From Tardiphaga sp. vice304 (GTDB lineage Bacteria > Pseudomonadota > Alphaproteobacteria > Rhizobiales > Xanthobacteraceae): 64,000 nucleotides of DNA. A model generated the notes under the pieces. It was not told where the DNA came from and did not search any database. It saw only the letters and a list, made by a program, of their open reading frames with translations. The position numbers and the translations under genes are program-made. Position 1 is the first letter of the stretch; the number at the start of each line of letters is the position of its first letter. Location of the stretch: the NCBI RefSeq assembly GCF_007018905.1, contig NZ_CP041402.1:372001-436000 (forward strand), read 5' to 3'. Shown here one piece after another: positions 46,222 through 55,842 of the stretch.

Positions 46222-46685
46222 GTTTCAACTTTTAATCAATTGGTAACGGCTACGGGTGCATGGTCGTCGCTGGAACATTCGGAGAGATATCCGCGTTGCA
46301 GCGATGACGGATAAAGACCCGATCGACGCGATATCCGCAAGCGTCCCTTTCCTTAATCAATACTTATAGATTCTTAGGTTTGAGTCTAAGTAGCAGTGGA
46401 TTAGGCCCACGCAACGCTGTCCCGTTTTATCCCGGGCTTATGCACATCGCGGCGCGATTTTCGCGTCTCTCTCTTGATTATCGCAGCCTCAATCGCCGCA
46501 GCCGATTCGGTCGCCTTGCGGACGGTTTAGCGAGCGACAAATCCCCATAACCCCATTATCATCCCGGCAACCGCCGAAACGTTTCCCCTTCATGAGGCCT
46601 GTGCAGAAAAAACCGAGTTATCCCGGAGCCGCTCTGGCCGGTCCGGGAAACCCGGCATTCATCCACAGCGATCCACAGGACATAC
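46222..46685. other. Candidate chromosome replication origin (oriC)
   Basis: 464 bp without a gene between divergent hemJ and ppsR. It holds a perfect DnaA box TTATGCACA (46438-46446), one-mismatch boxes TCATCCACA (46659-46667) and, on the other strand, TGTGCAGAA (46600-46608), and two CtrA-like sites, TTAA-N7-GTAAC (46232-46247) and TTAA-N7-TTAT (46353-46367), both starting TTAATCAAT. An AT-rich run at 46350-46395 with GANTC sites could be the unwinding element. Genes point away on both sides, and the hemJ/ppsR interval matches the origin site known in other alphaproteobacteria near hemE. Confidence 0.6.
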
Positions 46686-47534
46686 ATGGCCATGGTGCCC
46701 ACCACCGGCAGCTATTTTCATTTGCATCTGGTTTCCGATTCGACCGGCGAGACGCTGATCACCGTGGCGCGCGCGGTCGCCGCCCAATATGCCAACGTCA
46801 CCGCCGTCGAGCATGTCTATCCGCTTGTCCGAAGCCAGAAGCAGCTCGACCGCGTACTTACCGAGATCGAGGAAGCGCCGGGCATCGTGCTGTTTACCCT
46901 GTTGGAGAAAGATCTGGTCGGGCGGTTAGAGGCCAAGTGCCAGGAGATCAATTCGCCGAGCCTGTCGATCATCGGCCCGGTAATGCAATTGTTCCAGGCC
47001 TATCTCGGCGCGTCCACCACCGGCCGCGTCGGCGCGCAGCACACGCTGAACGCGGAATATTTCAAGCGCATCGATGCGCTGAACTATTCGATGATGCATG
47101 ATGACGGCCAGCACGTCGACGGTCTCGAGGATGCCGACGTGGTGCTGGTCGGCGTGTCACGCACGTCGAAGACGCCGACCTCGATCTATCTCGCCAATCG
47201 CGGCGTACGTACCGCCAACGTGCCGCTGGTGCCGGGCATTCCGATTCCGCCGCAGCTCGAAAAACTGGTCAAGCCGCTGGTCGTTTCACTACACGCGACA
47301 CCGGAGCGGCTGATCCAGATCCGTCAGAATCGGCTGCTCAGCCTGGGGGCGGATACCGGCAATGAGGACTATATCGATCGGCAGTCGGTCACCGAGGAAG
47401 TCACCTATGCGCGAAAACTCAGCGCCAAATATGGTTGGGCGTTGCTCGAAGTGACGCGCCGCTCGATCGAGGAAACCGCGGCGGCGATCATGAAATTGCT
47501 CGCCGACCGTCAGCGCCAGAGGCTTGCCGAATGA
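46686..47534 (+). CDS. Pyruvate, phosphate dikinase / PEP synthase regulatory protein (DUF299)
   Basis: A 282-residue bifunctional kinase/pyrophosphorylase. [13 protein letters not shown] starts the family domain, and the P-loop-like [15 protein letters not shown] (about 155-169) binds ADP. It inactivates PEP synthase or PPDK by phosphorylating an active-site Thr and reverses it. Which target applies depends on the genome; neither gene is in the window. It is the first rightward gene from the candidate origin and overlaps maf (ATGA). Confidence 0.92.
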   Translation: MAMVPTTGSYFHLHLVSDSTGETLITVARAVAAQYANVTAVEHVYPLVRSQKQLDRVLTEIEEAPGIVLFTLLEKDLVGRLEAKCQEINSPSLSIIGPVMQLFQAYLGASTTGRVGAQHTLNAEYFKRIDALNYSMMHDDGQHVDGLEDADVVLVGVSRTSKTPTSIYLANRGVRTANVPLVPGIPIPPQLEKLVKPLVVSLHATPERLIQIRQNRLLSLGADTGNEDYIDRQSVTEEVTYARKLSAKYGWALLEVTRRSIEETAAAIMKLLADRQRQRLAE

Positions 47535-48139
47535 CCATCTGGCGCGGTCAACAGCCGCTGATCCTGGCGTCGCAAAGCGCGGCGCGCAAAACCCTGCTGT
47601 ACAATGCCGGGATTTCGTTCGAGGCGCTGCCGGCGGATATCGACGAGCGCGAGATCCAGAAAGCATCTGGCCTGACTTCGCCCGGCGAGGTCGCGTCCTT
47701 GCTGGCCGAACGCAAGGCCGCCTTCGTCTCGCTGCGCCACCCCGGCCGCTACGTGATCGGCGCCGACCAGACGCTCGCGCGGGGGTCCCACTTGTTCAGC
47801 AAGCCCGCCGGTCGCATCGAGGCGGCGCAGCAATTGCGTGCGCTGGCTGGCCAGACCCATGAGCTGCATTCGGCGATCGCCGTGGTTTGCGACGGCGCCA
47901 CGCTGTTCAGCGATGTCTCGGTCGCGCACATGACGATGCGCGCGCTGAACGATTCCGCGATCGAGACCTATCTCGATGCGGCGGGTGACGTCGTGACGTC
48001 AAGCGTCGGTGCCTACCAGCTCGAAGGGCTCGGCGTGCATCTGTTCGAATTGATCGAAGGCGATCATTTCACCATTCTCGGCCTGCCGCTGCTGCCGCTG
48101 CTGAAATTTCTGCGCAGCGACGACATGATCGCGATCTGA
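47531..48139 (+). CDS. maf: Maf-family nucleotide pyrophosphatase
   Basis: A 202-residue Maf/YceF-like protein. [13 protein letters not shown] (near 11-23) is the N-terminal signature, GADQTL carries the catalytic Asp region and GAYQLEGLG is the C-terminal one. Family members hydrolyse noncanonical or methylated NTPs. The ATG at 47531 overlaps the ppsR stop, so the two are coupled. Confidence 0.92.
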   Translation: MTIWRGQQPLILASQSAARKTLLYNAGISFEALPADIDEREIQKASGLTSPGEVASLLAERKAAFVSLRHPGRYVIGADQTLARGSHLFSKPAGRIEAAQQLRALAGQTHELHSAIAVVCDGATLFSDVSVAHMTMRALNDSAIETYLDAAGDVVTSSVGAYQLEGLGVHLFELIEGDHFTILGLPLLPLLKFLRSDDMIAI

Positions 48140-48154
48140 GGCATCGGAGTTTCA

Positions 48155-48754
48155 ATGCGTGTCCTGGGACTGACCGGCTCGATCGGCATGGGCAAATCGA
48201 CCACCGCCAAACTGTTCGCGGAAGCCGGCGTTCCGGTCTATGACGCCGACGCTACCGTGCATCACGTCTATGAGGGCGAGGCCGCGCCGCTGATCGAGGC
48301 GGCGTTTCCCGGCACCACGGCCGACGGCAAGGTCGATCGCGCGAAACTCTCCGAGCAGGTGGTCGGCAACGACGCCGCGATGAAAAGGCTCGAGCAGATC
48401 GTGCATCCGCTATTGTCGGCCTATCACCGGAAATTCCTCGACGATGCCGAGCGCTCCGGCGCCGCGGTCGCGGTGGTCGATGTGCCGCTGCTGTTCGAGA
48501 CGGGCGGCGACCAGCGCGTCGATGCCGTCGTCGTCGTCACCACCGATGCCGAACAACAGCGTCAGCGTATTCTGGCGCGCGGCACCATGACGCCGGAAAA
48601 GCTCGACGCCATTCTGGCGCGGCAGTTGCCCGACGCCGAAAAACGCAAGCGGGCGGATTTCGTGGTGGATACATCGCACGGACTGGAGCCCGTGCGGATC
48701 AGCATCCGTGAAATTCTCAGCCAGGCTGTTAGGATGCCGCGACGGCGCCCCTGA
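48155..48754 (+). CDS. coaE: Dephospho-CoA kinase
   Basis: A 199-residue P-loop kinase: [12 protein letters not shown] at 5-16, DADATVH, and the lid [19 protein letters not shown]. It performs the last step of coenzyme A synthesis. It lies 15 bp after maf. In many relatives aroE stands between maf and coaE; there is no aroE here. Confidence 0.95.
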   Translation: MRVLGLTGSIGMGKSTTAKLFAEAGVPVYDADATVHHVYEGEAAPLIEAAFPGTTADGKVDRAKLSEQVVGNDAAMKRLEQIVHPLLSAYHRKFLDDAERSGAAVAVVDVPLLFETGGDQRVDAVVVVTTDAEQQRQRILARGTMTPEKLDAILARQLPDAEKRKRADFVVDTSHGLEPVRISIREILSQAVRMPRRRP

Positions 48755-48785
48755 TGGCAGCCGTGATTCGTTGGACTGGCTGAAC

Positions 48786-49478
48786 ATGCGCGAAATCGTT
48801 CTCGATACCGAAACCACCGGCCTCGATCCCTTGCGCGGCGATCGGCTGGTCGAGATAGGCTGCGTCGAGATCCTCAACCGGATGCCGACCGGGCAGACCT
48901 ATCACTGCCACATCAATCCGCAGCGCGACATGCCGCTGGAAGCCTTCAACGTGCATGGCCTGTCGGCGGAGTTCCTGTCGACCAAGCCGCTGTTCCACGA
49001 GGTGGTCGACGACTTTCTGGAATTCATCGGGGATGCCCCGCTGGTGATCCACAACGCCTCGTTCGACATCGGTTTCATCAATGCCGAGCTCGACCGTATC
49101 AAGCGGCCGCCGATCCCGCGCGAGCGGCTGGTCGATACGTTGATGCTGGCGCGCCGGAAACATCCCGGCGTGTCGAACCGGCTCGACGATCTCTGCTCGC
49201 GCTACGCGATCGACAATTCACGCCGCACCAAGCACGGCGCGCTGCTCGATTCGGAATTGCTGGCGGAGGTCTATATCGACCTGATCGGCGCCCGGCAGTC
49301 GCAACTGATCCTGGCGGATGACGTTCCTGCGCAGCAGACCGGCGGCATCAACGACGCTCCGCGCCGCCAGCGCCCGACGCCGCTATTGCCGCGCGTGACG
49401 GAAACCGACCGTGCCGATCACCGCGCGTTCATCGCGACGCTCGGCGAGAAGCCGATATGGAGTGAGTTTTTGGCCTAG
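48786..49478 (+). CDS. dnaQ: DNA polymerase III epsilon subunit (3'-5' exonuclease)
   Basis: A 230-residue proofreading exonuclease. ExoI DTETTGLDP, ExoII HNASFDIGFIN and ExoIII HGALLDSELLAE carry the four metal-binding acids and the catalytic His. The C-terminal tail would bind DnaE. The ATG at 48786 is chosen because it begins MREIVLDTETTG. The convergent gap after it is a family B repeat. Confidence 0.95.
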   Translation: MREIVLDTETTGLDPLRGDRLVEIGCVEILNRMPTGQTYHCHINPQRDMPLEAFNVHGLSAEFLSTKPLFHEVVDDFLEFIGDAPLVIHNASFDIGFINAELDRIKRPPIPRERLVDTLMLARRKHPGVSNRLDDLCSRYAIDNSRRTKHGALLDSELLAEVYIDLIGARQSQLILADDVPAQQTGGINDAPRRQRPTPLLPRVTETDRADHRAFIATLGEKPIWSEFLA

Positions 49479-49480
49479 GC

Positions 49481-49624
49481 TGTCATTCCGGGGCGCGAGA
49501 GCGAAGCTCGAGCGAACCTCAGCCACTCCAATTGGAGTGGCGGGGAATCCCGAGATGGGACGATGAACATGCCGAGGTTCCGGGTTCGCGCTCGGCTGAC
49601 GCCGTTCGCGCCCCGGAACGACAG
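49481..49624. repeat. Family B repeat, copy 4, with nested palindrome
   Basis: The ends are TGTCATTCCGGGGCGCGAG and CGCCCCGGAACGACAGTG. 49523-49540 is a perfect 18-nt palindrome, CCACTCCAATTGGAGTGG, sitting where other copies read straight from GAACC into GGAATCC. Fills the dnaQ-secB convergent gap. Confidence 0.85.
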
Positions 49625-49631
49625 TGTAAAG

Positions 49632-50114
49632 TTAGTTCGCCGGGCCGGCCTCGGCCTGTGCCTGGCGCTCCATGTTCGACCGGTACAGGCCGACGAAATC
49701 CACGGGGTCCAGCATCAAGGGCGGGAAGCCGCCGTCGCGGACCGAGGTCGCGATGATCTCGCGGGCGAACGGGAACAACAGCCGCGGGCATTCGATCATG
49801 ATCAGCGGGTGCAGGTTTTCCGGCGGCACGTTGACGATCCGGAACACGCCGGCATAGGCCAGCTCGAACGAGAACATCACCGAGCCGGCACTGTCGGCCT
49901 TGCCCTCGACCGACAGCACCACTTCATACTCGGTCTCGGAGATGTTGTTGGCGGCGACGTTGATCTGGATGTTGATGTTGGGCTGCTTGTCCTGCGGCGC
50001 CAGCGAGGCCGGCGCGTTCGGGTTCTCGAACGACAGGTCCTTGGTGTACTGCGCCAGCACGTTGAGCTGGGGAGCCTGGGCTGCCTCGGGAGGGGTGCCA
50101 TTGCCGTTGGTCAT
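49632..50114 (-). CDS. secB: Protein-export chaperone SecB
   Basis: A 160-residue tetrameric chaperone. [16 protein letters not shown], the acidic and hydrophobic beta-sheet ([19 protein letters not shown]) and [20 protein letters not shown] are SecB signatures, as is FVGLYR near the end. It keeps precursors unfolded and hands them to SecA. The divergent upstream gap to the Tim44-like gene is 397 bp. Confidence 0.96.
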   Translation of the reverse strand: MTNGNGTPPEAAQAPQLNVLAQYTKDLSFENPNAPASLAPQDKQPNINIQINVAANNISETEYEVVLSVEGKADSAGSVMFSFELAYAGVFRIVNVPPENLHPLIMIECPRLLFPFAREIIATSVRDGGFPPLMLDPVDFVGLYRSNMERQAQAEAGPAN

Positions 50115-50511
50115 CGAAAATCTCCTGAAGCGCTGTCGGGCGAGGTGGGTTCCGGCCGGGCAATGCCTTCCGAACGGTAAATGCCCTGTCGGGCGGAGTG
50201 GCTATCATAGGCCTGCGGTACTCGACAAGGACGACCGGCAGCCCTGGCGGCCACATCCGCAAAAAGCCATTCGCAATCGCCTGCAAACGCGTTAAACCGG
50301 TGACACGCCGTTTCGGGCGGGCGGGCGCTGAAAAACGGCCGCTTTGCCGCAGGGTGGAGCCGGAACGCGCCATTGGCTGGGCATGGTTTCGTGCCTAGAT
50401 GAAGCAGGCCCTCTTCGGGAACTGTCGCCGTTTTGGACGTTCCCTCACGACCGCCCGCGGGCGGGACATTCCGCCGGCTCAATGCCGGCGCCGATCAGAA
50501 AGCGATGCGAC
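50115..50511. other. Divergent gap between secB and the Tim44-like gene
   Basis: 397 bp. I see no gene with family resemblance on either strand. In some relatives fxsA lies here; it is absent. The region should hold the two divergent promoters, but I could not identify convincing -35/-10 pairs. Confidence 0.5.
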
Positions 50512-51207
50512 GTGGATATTTATACCATCATCTTCCTGGCGCTGGCGGTCTTCATTTTCATCCGCCTGCGCAATGTGCTCGGTCAACGCACCGGCGAGGA
50601 ACGGCCGCCCTTCGAGCGCGTGGCACGCGATGCCGCCGGCGCCGACAACAATGTCGTGCCGATGCCGGGCAGCGTCATCGACCACGGCGCCCCGGCGCCG
50701 ACAGCCGACGTGTCGCCCGCCGAACGCTGGAAGGGCGTGGCCGAACCCGGCACTCCGCTGGCGATGGGCTTCGATGCCATCGTCGCCCAGGACCCCTCCT
50801 TCGACCCCCGCCATTTCATCACCGGCGCCAAGGGCGCCTATGAGATGATCGTGCTGGCTTTCGCCAATGGCGACCGCCGTTCGCTCAAGGACCTCGTTTC
50901 GCCGGAAGTGTTCGAGAGCTTCGACGGCGTGATCAAGGATCGCGAGACCAACGAGTGGAAGACCGAGACCCGCTTCGTCGCGATCGACAAGGCCGAATTG
51001 GCCGCCGCCGAGGTCCGCGACCGCTCGGCGCTGATCACGGCGCGCTTCGTCTCCCAGATGATCACGGTGACCCGCGACAAGACCGGCGCCATCGTCGATG
51101 GCAACGCTGAGAAGGTTACGGATGTCACCGATGTCTGGACATTCGCCCGCGACATCACCTCGCGCGATCCGAACTGGAAGCTTGTTGGCACCGACGCCGG
51201 CCAGTAA
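50512..51207 (+). CDS. Tim44/TimA-family membrane-anchored protein
   Basis: A 231-residue protein. One N-terminal membrane helix (residues 1-20, DIYTIIFLALAVFIFIRLR) is followed by a linker and a Tim44-like domain (about 90-225: FITGAKGAYEMIVLAFANGDRRSLKDLVSPEVFESF). The fold is shared with mitochondrial Tim44 and with MRPL45. In Caulobacter a related TimA is in the inner membrane, but the role is little known. The GTG at 50512 gives the normal start; an ATG at 50482 is upstream. Its end overlaps the mltA start. Confidence 0.85.
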   Translation: MDIYTIIFLALAVFIFIRLRNVLGQRTGEERPPFERVARDAAGADNNVVPMPGSVIDHGAPAPTADVSPAERWKGVAEPGTPLAMGFDAIVAQDPSFDPRHFITGAKGAYEMIVLAFANGDRRSLKDLVSPEVFESFDGVIKDRETNEWKTETRFVAIDKAELAAAEVRDRSALITARFVSQMITVTRDKTGAIVDGNAEKVTDVTDVWTFARDITSRDPNWKLVGTDAGQ

Positions 51208-52825
51208 CGCCACCCGATGGGCGGCGCTCTGCGTGTTCGGCGCAGCTGCGGCGTGGCCCGCGTCCGCCGCTGCGCGGACGGACCATTCCGGCCGTAACTG
51301 GCCGTTCGAACTCGCCGGCGCGCAATATGCGCCGGTCGATTTTGCGGAAATCGCCGGCTGGCACGACGACGATCACCTCCAGGCGCTGAAGACGTTTCGG
51401 GTGAGCTGCGGTCCTATCGCCGGCCCGCGCAACCCGCCGCCCGATTCCAAAGCGCTCGGCGGCTCGCTGCGCGAGCCCTGCCTGGCGGCCCGGGATGCGG
51501 CGATTTCCGATCCGGCGAAAGCACGCCATTTTTTCGAAAAGCATTTCCTGCCGCTGCGGGTCTCGAAGCTCGGCGACGAGCAGGGTTTTGTGACCGGCTA
51601 TTTCGAACCGGTGCTCGAGGGCTCGCGGACCCGATCCGACGCCTACCCCGTGCCGGTGTATCGCCGGCCGTCGAACCTGTTCGTGCGCGGCAGATCGCAG
51701 GCGAGCCTGGGCATGCCCAATGGCGGCGAGGTGTTTCGCAAGATCGGCCGCCGCAAGCTGGTGCCCTATTACGACCGCGGCCAGATCGAGGACGGCGCCA
51801 TCGCCGGCCGCGGGCTGGAGATCGCCTGGCTGAAGAACCAGACTGATCTGCTGTTCACCCAGATTCAGGGCTCGGCGCGAATTCATTTCGAGGACGGCGG
51901 CTCGGTGCGGATCAACTATGATTCGCATAATGGCTTCGGCTACACGCCGGTCGGCCGCGCACTGATCGACCGCGGCATCATCCCGCGCGAGCAGATGTCG
52001 ATGCAGCGCATCCGGCAGTGGATGGAAGAGAACCCGGACGGCGCCAACGAGCTGCGCCGCACCAACCGTTCCTATGTGTTCTTCCGAGAAGTGCAGTTGC
52101 CGCCGGAGGCCGAAGCGGTCGGCGCGCAGGGCGTCTCCTTGACGGCCGGCCGCTCGATCGCCGTCGACAAGGCGCTGCATGTCTATGGCACGCCGTTCTT
52201 CATCGAGGGCGAATTGCCGATCGAGACCGAAATCTCGAAGACGCCGTTCCGCCGGCTGATGGTGGCGCAGGATACCGGATCCGCGATCGTCGGCCCGGCC
52301 CGCGCCGACATCTATTTCGGCGCCGGCGCCTGGGCGGGGCAAGTCTCCGGGCGGATCAAGCAGGCCGCGCGCTTCGTAATGCTGGTGCCGAAGGCGCTCG
52401 ATCCGGTGGAGGCCGGCCGCAGCCTGCCGTTGCCGATGGCGCGGCCGTCGGAGCTGATCGCCAAATTGTATCCGCAAGGCGAGCCGGCGCCGGACACCGC
52501 AAAGCTGGCCGGTCCTGCCGTGGCCACGACGACCCCGGCGCCTGCCGTTGCGCCTGCCCCTGCCCCGTCTGCCGCCGCCACGCCGCCGACCGGCAAAGAA
52601 ACGACGCCTGCCAAAGAGCCGGACAAGGCTGCAACTTTCATCGGGCCGCCCGCCCCTGCTGCCATCGTGGCGCCCGCCACCGTTGCGGCCCTCGTTGCCA
52701 CCAAGGCCGTGCCGCTGCCGGAGCCGCGTCCCGAGATCAAGGCCGAGCTCAAGACCGAGGCCAAGCCGCCGCGCCGCGAACGCCGTCGCGCGCGTCCGCA
52801 TCGCCATCGTTTCTTCTGGCAATGA
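51185..52825 (+). CDS. mltA: Membrane-bound lytic murein transglycosylase A
   Basis: An about 546-residue transglycosylase. After a signal segment (ALCVFGAAAAWPASAAA) come the MltA domain (VTGYFEPVLEGSRT, LLFTQIQGSARI, VGYTPVGRALI-like) and the 3D domain (MVAQDTGSAIVGPARADIYFGAG), with the catalytic Asp in ADIYFG. It cleaves peptidoglycan to anhydromuropeptides. A 120-residue Pro/Ala-rich tail ending in a basic cluster (RRERRRARPHRHR) is an unusual extension. No ATG is suitable; TTG at 51185 or 51182 is the probable start. No lipobox, so not membrane-anchored as in E. coli. Confidence 0.85.
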   Translation: MAPTPASNATRWAALCVFGAAAAWPASAAARTDHSGRNWPFELAGAQYAPVDFAEIAGWHDDDHLQALKTFRVSCGPIAGPRNPPPDSKALGGSLREPCLAARDAAISDPAKARHFFEKHFLPLRVSKLGDEQGFVTGYFEPVLEGSRTRSDAYPVPVYRRPSNLFVRGRSQASLGMPNGGEVFRKIGRRKLVPYYDRGQIEDGAIAGRGLEIAWLKNQTDLLFTQIQGSARIHFEDGGSVRINYDSHNGFGYTPVGRALIDRGIIPREQMSMQRIRQWMEENPDGANELRRTNRSYVFFREVQLPPEAEAVGAQGVSLTAGRSIAVDKALHVYGTPFFIEGELPIETEISKTPFRRLMVAQDTGSAIVGPARADIYFGAGAWAGQVSGRIKQAARFVMLVPKALDPVEAGRSLPLPMARPSELIAKLYPQGEPAPDTAKLAGPAVATTTPAPAVAPAPAPSAAATPPTGKETTPAKEPDKAATFIGPPAPAAIVAPATVAALVATKAVPLPEPRPEIKAELKTEAKPPRRERRRARPHRHRFFWQ

Positions 52826-53418
52826 AAGGCGCGCGCCGTCCACCGCAATTGCCGGGTCCCGTCGTGTCGCGCCGCAAGCGCGCGCTGAGCGAGGAAGAGC
52901 GCGAGCTATGGAACAGCGTCGCGAAACAGACCAGACCGCTGCGCAGGAAGCGCGTCGTGAAGGCTGCGCTGCCGGTCGTCGAAGCGCCGGCCATGGTGGA
53001 AAAGCCGGTGACCGCAAAGCCGCGCCGGCTTTCCACCATGGCGGCGCCGATTAAGTCCGCGCTGCCCGCGCCTGCCCCGCTGGCCTCGCTCGGTCGCCGC
53101 GAGCGTTCGCAACTGTCGCGCGGCAAGAAGGAGATCGACGCCCGGCTCGATCTGCACGGCATGACGCAGACCCGCGCGCATTCTGCGCTGCAGGCCTTCC
53201 TGCACCGCTGCCATCATGACGGCTGCACCTTTGTGCTGGTGATCACCGGCAAGGGCCGCACCGTCGGCCCGGAATCCGAACGCGGCATCCTGCGTCGCCA
53301 GGTGCCGTTGTGGCTAAGCCTGCCGGAGTTTCGCGGCTTCGTGGTCGGCTACGAGCAGGCCAGCATCGGACACGGCGGCGAAGGCGCGATCTATGTGCGG
53401 ATCAGGCGGGCGAGGTAA
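52822..53418 (+). CDS. Smr-domain endonuclease-like protein
   Basis: A 198-residue protein. The first 90 residues are basic and disordered; the Smr domain starts IDARLDLHGMTQTRAHSALQAFL (LDxHG) and continues with VLVITGKG and GEGAIYVRI. Smr domains nick or cleave nucleic acids, including collided-ribosome mRNA in some lineages. The ATG at 52822 overlaps the mltA stop. The mltA-smr pair is a common rhizobial order. Confidence 0.88.
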   Translation: MKGARRPPQLPGPVVSRRKRALSEEERELWNSVAKQTRPLRRKRVVKAALPVVEAPAMVEKPVTAKPRRLSTMAAPIKSALPAPAPLASLGRRERSQLSRGKKEIDARLDLHGMTQTRAHSALQAFLHRCHHDGCTFVLVITGKGRTVGPESERGILRRQVPLWLSLPEFRGFVVGYEQASIGHGGEGAIYVRIRRAR

Positions 53419-53436
53419 TGCAAGGCCGCCCCACAC

Positions 53437-53566
53437 TGTCGTTCCGGGATGCAGCAGACGGCGGAGCCGGCTGATGGAGACCCGGAACCTCAGCATGTTT
53501 TGCGCGCTAAACATATCGGGATTCCGGGTTCGCTCGCGCTGATGCGCTCGCGCCCCGGAATGACAA
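53437..53566. repeat. Family B repeat, copy 5
   Basis: The ends are TGTCGTTCCGGGATGCAG and GCGCCCCGGAATGACAAC. It fills the convergent gap between the smr-like gene and hslU. Confidence 0.85.
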
Positions 53567-53574
53567 CTTGGTTG

Positions 53575-54879
53575 CTATAAAATAAACCGGCTGAGATCCG
53601 TGTTTTTCGCGAGATCGCCGACGTGCTTCTGCACATACGCCGCGTCAACGCGGATCGTCTCGCCATGCCGGTCGGGTGCTACGAACGAGATCTCGTCGAG
53701 CACGCGCTCCATCACCGTCTGCAATCGCCGTGCGCCGATGTTCTCGACACTGGAGTTCACCGCCACCGCGACGTCGGCCAGCGCGTCGATCGCATCATCG
53801 CCGAATTCCAGCGTCACGCCTTCGGTCGCCAGCAGCGCGACATATTGCTTGATCAGCGAGGCTTCCGGCTCGGTCAGAATACGCCGCATGTCGTCGCGCG
53901 ACAGCGCATTCAGCTCGACGCGGATCGGCAGGCGGCCCTGCAATTCGGGCAGCAGGTCGGAGGGTTTGGCGATGTGAAACGCGCCCGACGCGATGAACAG
54001 AATGTGGTCGGTCTTCACCGCGCCGTGCTTGGTGGAGACGGTGGTGCCCTCGATCAGCGGCAGCAGGTCGCGCTGCACGCCCTCGCGCGAGACTTCGCCG
54101 CCGCTGCGGCCATCGCGTACGCAAATCTTGTCGATCTCGTCGAGAAACACGATGCCCGAATTCTCCACGACGCTGATCGCTTCCTGCGTCAGCTGATCGC
54201 TGTCGAGCAGCTTGTCGGATTCCTCATTGACCAGCAGCTCGTGGGACGCTTCCACCGTCAGGCGTCGCGTCTTGGTGCGATTGCCCATCTTGCCGAAGAT
54301 GTCGCCGATATTGATTGCGCCCATCTGCGCGCCGGGCATGCCGGGAATCTCGAACATCGACGGGCCGCCGCCGGAGGCGGTGGTCTCGATCTCGATTTCC
54401 TTGTCGTTCATCTCGCCGGCCCGCAATTTCTTGCGAAACGATTCACGGGTCGAGGGGCCCGAGCCCGGCCCGACCAGCGCATCGAGCACGCGCTCCTCGG
54501 CGGCCTGCTGCGCGCGGGCCTGCACGTCCTTGCGCTTGCGCTCGCGGGTTTGCGCGATGCCGACCTCGACGAGGTCGCGGATGATCTGCTCGACATCGCG
54601 GCCGACATAGCCGACCTCGGTAAATTTGGTGGCCTCGACCTTGATGAACGGCGCGCCGGCGAGCTTGGCCAGACGCCTGGCGATCTCGGTCTTGCCGACG
54701 CCGGTCGGGCCGATCATCAGGATGTTCTTCGGCAGCACTTCCTCGCGCAACTGGCCTGTGAGCTGCAGCCGCCGCCAGCGGTTGCGTAACGCGATCGAGA
54801 CGGCGCGCTTGGCGTCGTGCTGGCCGACGATATAGCGGTCGAGTTCGCTGACGATTTCACGGGGAGAAAAGTCGGTCAT
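53575..54879 (-). CDS. hslU: HslUV protease ATPase subunit HslU
   Basis: A 434-residue AAA+ unfoldase. Walker A GPTGVGKT at 57-64, the pore GYVGRD near 91-96, an I-domain from about 110 to 240, Walker [12 protein letters not shown] and the C-terminal SRFIL tail that activates HslV are all present. The ATG at 54879 is the standard start; the frame extends upstream through the family E repeat. Transcribed after hslV. Confidence 0.97.
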   Translation of the reverse strand: MTDFSPREIVSELDRYIVGQHDAKRAVSIALRNRWRRLQLTGQLREEVLPKNILMIGPTGVGKTEIARRLAKLAGAPFIKVEATKFTEVGYVGRDVEQIIRDLVEVGIAQTRERKRKDVQARAQQAAEERVLDALVGPGSGPSTRESFRKKLRAGEMNDKEIEIETTASGGGPSMFEIPGMPGAQMGAINIGDIFGKMGNRTKTRRLTVEASHELLVNEESDKLLDSDQLTQEAISVVENSGIVFLDEIDKICVRDGRSGGEVSREGVQRDLLPLIEGTTVSTKHGAVKTDHILFIASGAFHIAKPSDLLPELQGRLPIRVELNALSRDDMRRILTEPEASLIKQYVALLATEGVTLEFGDDAIDALADVAVAVNSSVENIGARRLQTVMERVLDEISFVAPDRHGETIRVDAAYVQKHVGDLAKNTDLSRFIL

Positions 54880-54895
54880 AGGGCTTCGCTTTTTC

Positions 54896-55056
54896 TTCCT
54901 TCTCCCCTTGTGGGAGAAGGTGGCACGGCCGAAGGCCGTGACGGATGAGGGGTCACTGGGCTCGGAGTTGGTGGCACCCCTCACCCGGCCGCGCTGTCGC
55001 GCGTCCACCCTCTCCCACCTAGCGAAGCTTCGCTTCGCGCGGGGGAGAGGGGAAGT
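54896..55056. repeat. Family E repeat, copy 2
   Basis: The ends are CTTCTCCCCTTGTGGGAGAA and the right arm CTCTCCCACC...GGGGGAGAGGGGAAG, with inner AGCGAAGCTTCGCTTCGCGC. It is inside the hslV-hslU unit, which is normally compact. Confidence 0.85.
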
Positions 55057-55062
55057 AGAGTC

Positions 55063-55635
55063 TCAGCTTTCCAGCGCTTCGATCGTCACGTTTCTGTTCG
55101 TGTAGACGCAAATATCCGCAGCAATATCCAGCGACTTGCGCACGATCGCCTCGGCGTCCTTGTCGGTGTCGACCAGCGCGCGCGCCGCGGCCAGCGCATA
55201 ATTGCCGCCGGAGCCGATCGCCATCACGCCGGCTTCCGGCTCCAGCACGTCGCCGGTGCCGGTCAGCACCAGGGAGACGTCCTTGTCGGCGACGATCATC
55301 ATGGCTTCCAGCCGGCGCAAATAGCGGTCGGTGCGCCAGTCCTTGGCGAGCTCGACGGCGGCGCGGGTCAACTGGCCGGGATATTGCTCCAGCTTGGCCT
55401 CCAGCCGCTCGAACAGCGTGAAAGCGTCGGCGGTCGCGCCGGCGAAGCCGCCGATCACGTCGCCGCGGCCGAGCTTTCGCACCTTCCGGGCGTTGGACTT
55501 GATGACGGTCTGGCCGATCGAGACCTGGCCGTCGCCGCCGATCACGACGCGGCCGCCCTTGCGGACGGTCAGGATGGTGGTGCCGTGCCAGACCGGGGAC
55601 GATCCGTCATGGGAAGCCGAATAGGATGCGTTCAT
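55063..55635 (-). CDS. hslV: HslUV protease peptidase subunit HslV
   Basis: A 190-residue N-terminal-nucleophile protease. The propeptide ends HG, exposing Thr19 of TTILTVRKG as the nucleophile. [32 protein letters not shown] and [14 protein letters not shown] are characteristic. It forms the double hexamer capped by HslU. GAGG lies 6 nt upstream of the ATG. The gap to hisB is divergent; I could not identify a heat-shock promoter with confidence. Confidence 0.97.
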   Translation of the reverse strand: MNASYSASHDGSSPVWHGTTILTVRKGGRVVIGGDGQVSIGQTVIKSNARKVRKLGRGDVIGGFAGATADAFTLFERLEAKLEQYPGQLTRAAVELAKDWRTDRYLRRLEAMMIVADKDVSLVLTGTGDVLEPEAGVMAIGSGGNYALAAARALVDTDKDAEAIVRKSLDIAADICVYTNRNVTIEALES

Positions 55636-55842
55636 GGGTACCTCGTGAGCGCCTCATCTAGGCACTGCCTGCCGGCGTTGCAAATGCGGCACTTTTTCCC
55701 TCTCCGGCTTGCGGTGGAGGAAGCGACGGCGTGCGGGGATGCTCTTTTCGCTCACCATAGGTTCCGAAACCGGCCGCCCGTGGTGGCGCCTCCGTCATCA
55801 CCCTGTTAAAAGGGCGCGTTTTCACTGGGTGGAGAGGGCGTC

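Noticed and set aside
50198..50398. 66-codon frame in the secB/Tim44-like gap
   Set aside because: Basic, Arg-rich, no ribosome site and no resemblance to FxsA or other families.
54880..55008. N-terminal extension of hslU through the family E repeat
   Set aside because: HslU begins [10 protein letters not shown]; the upstream codons come from the repeat.
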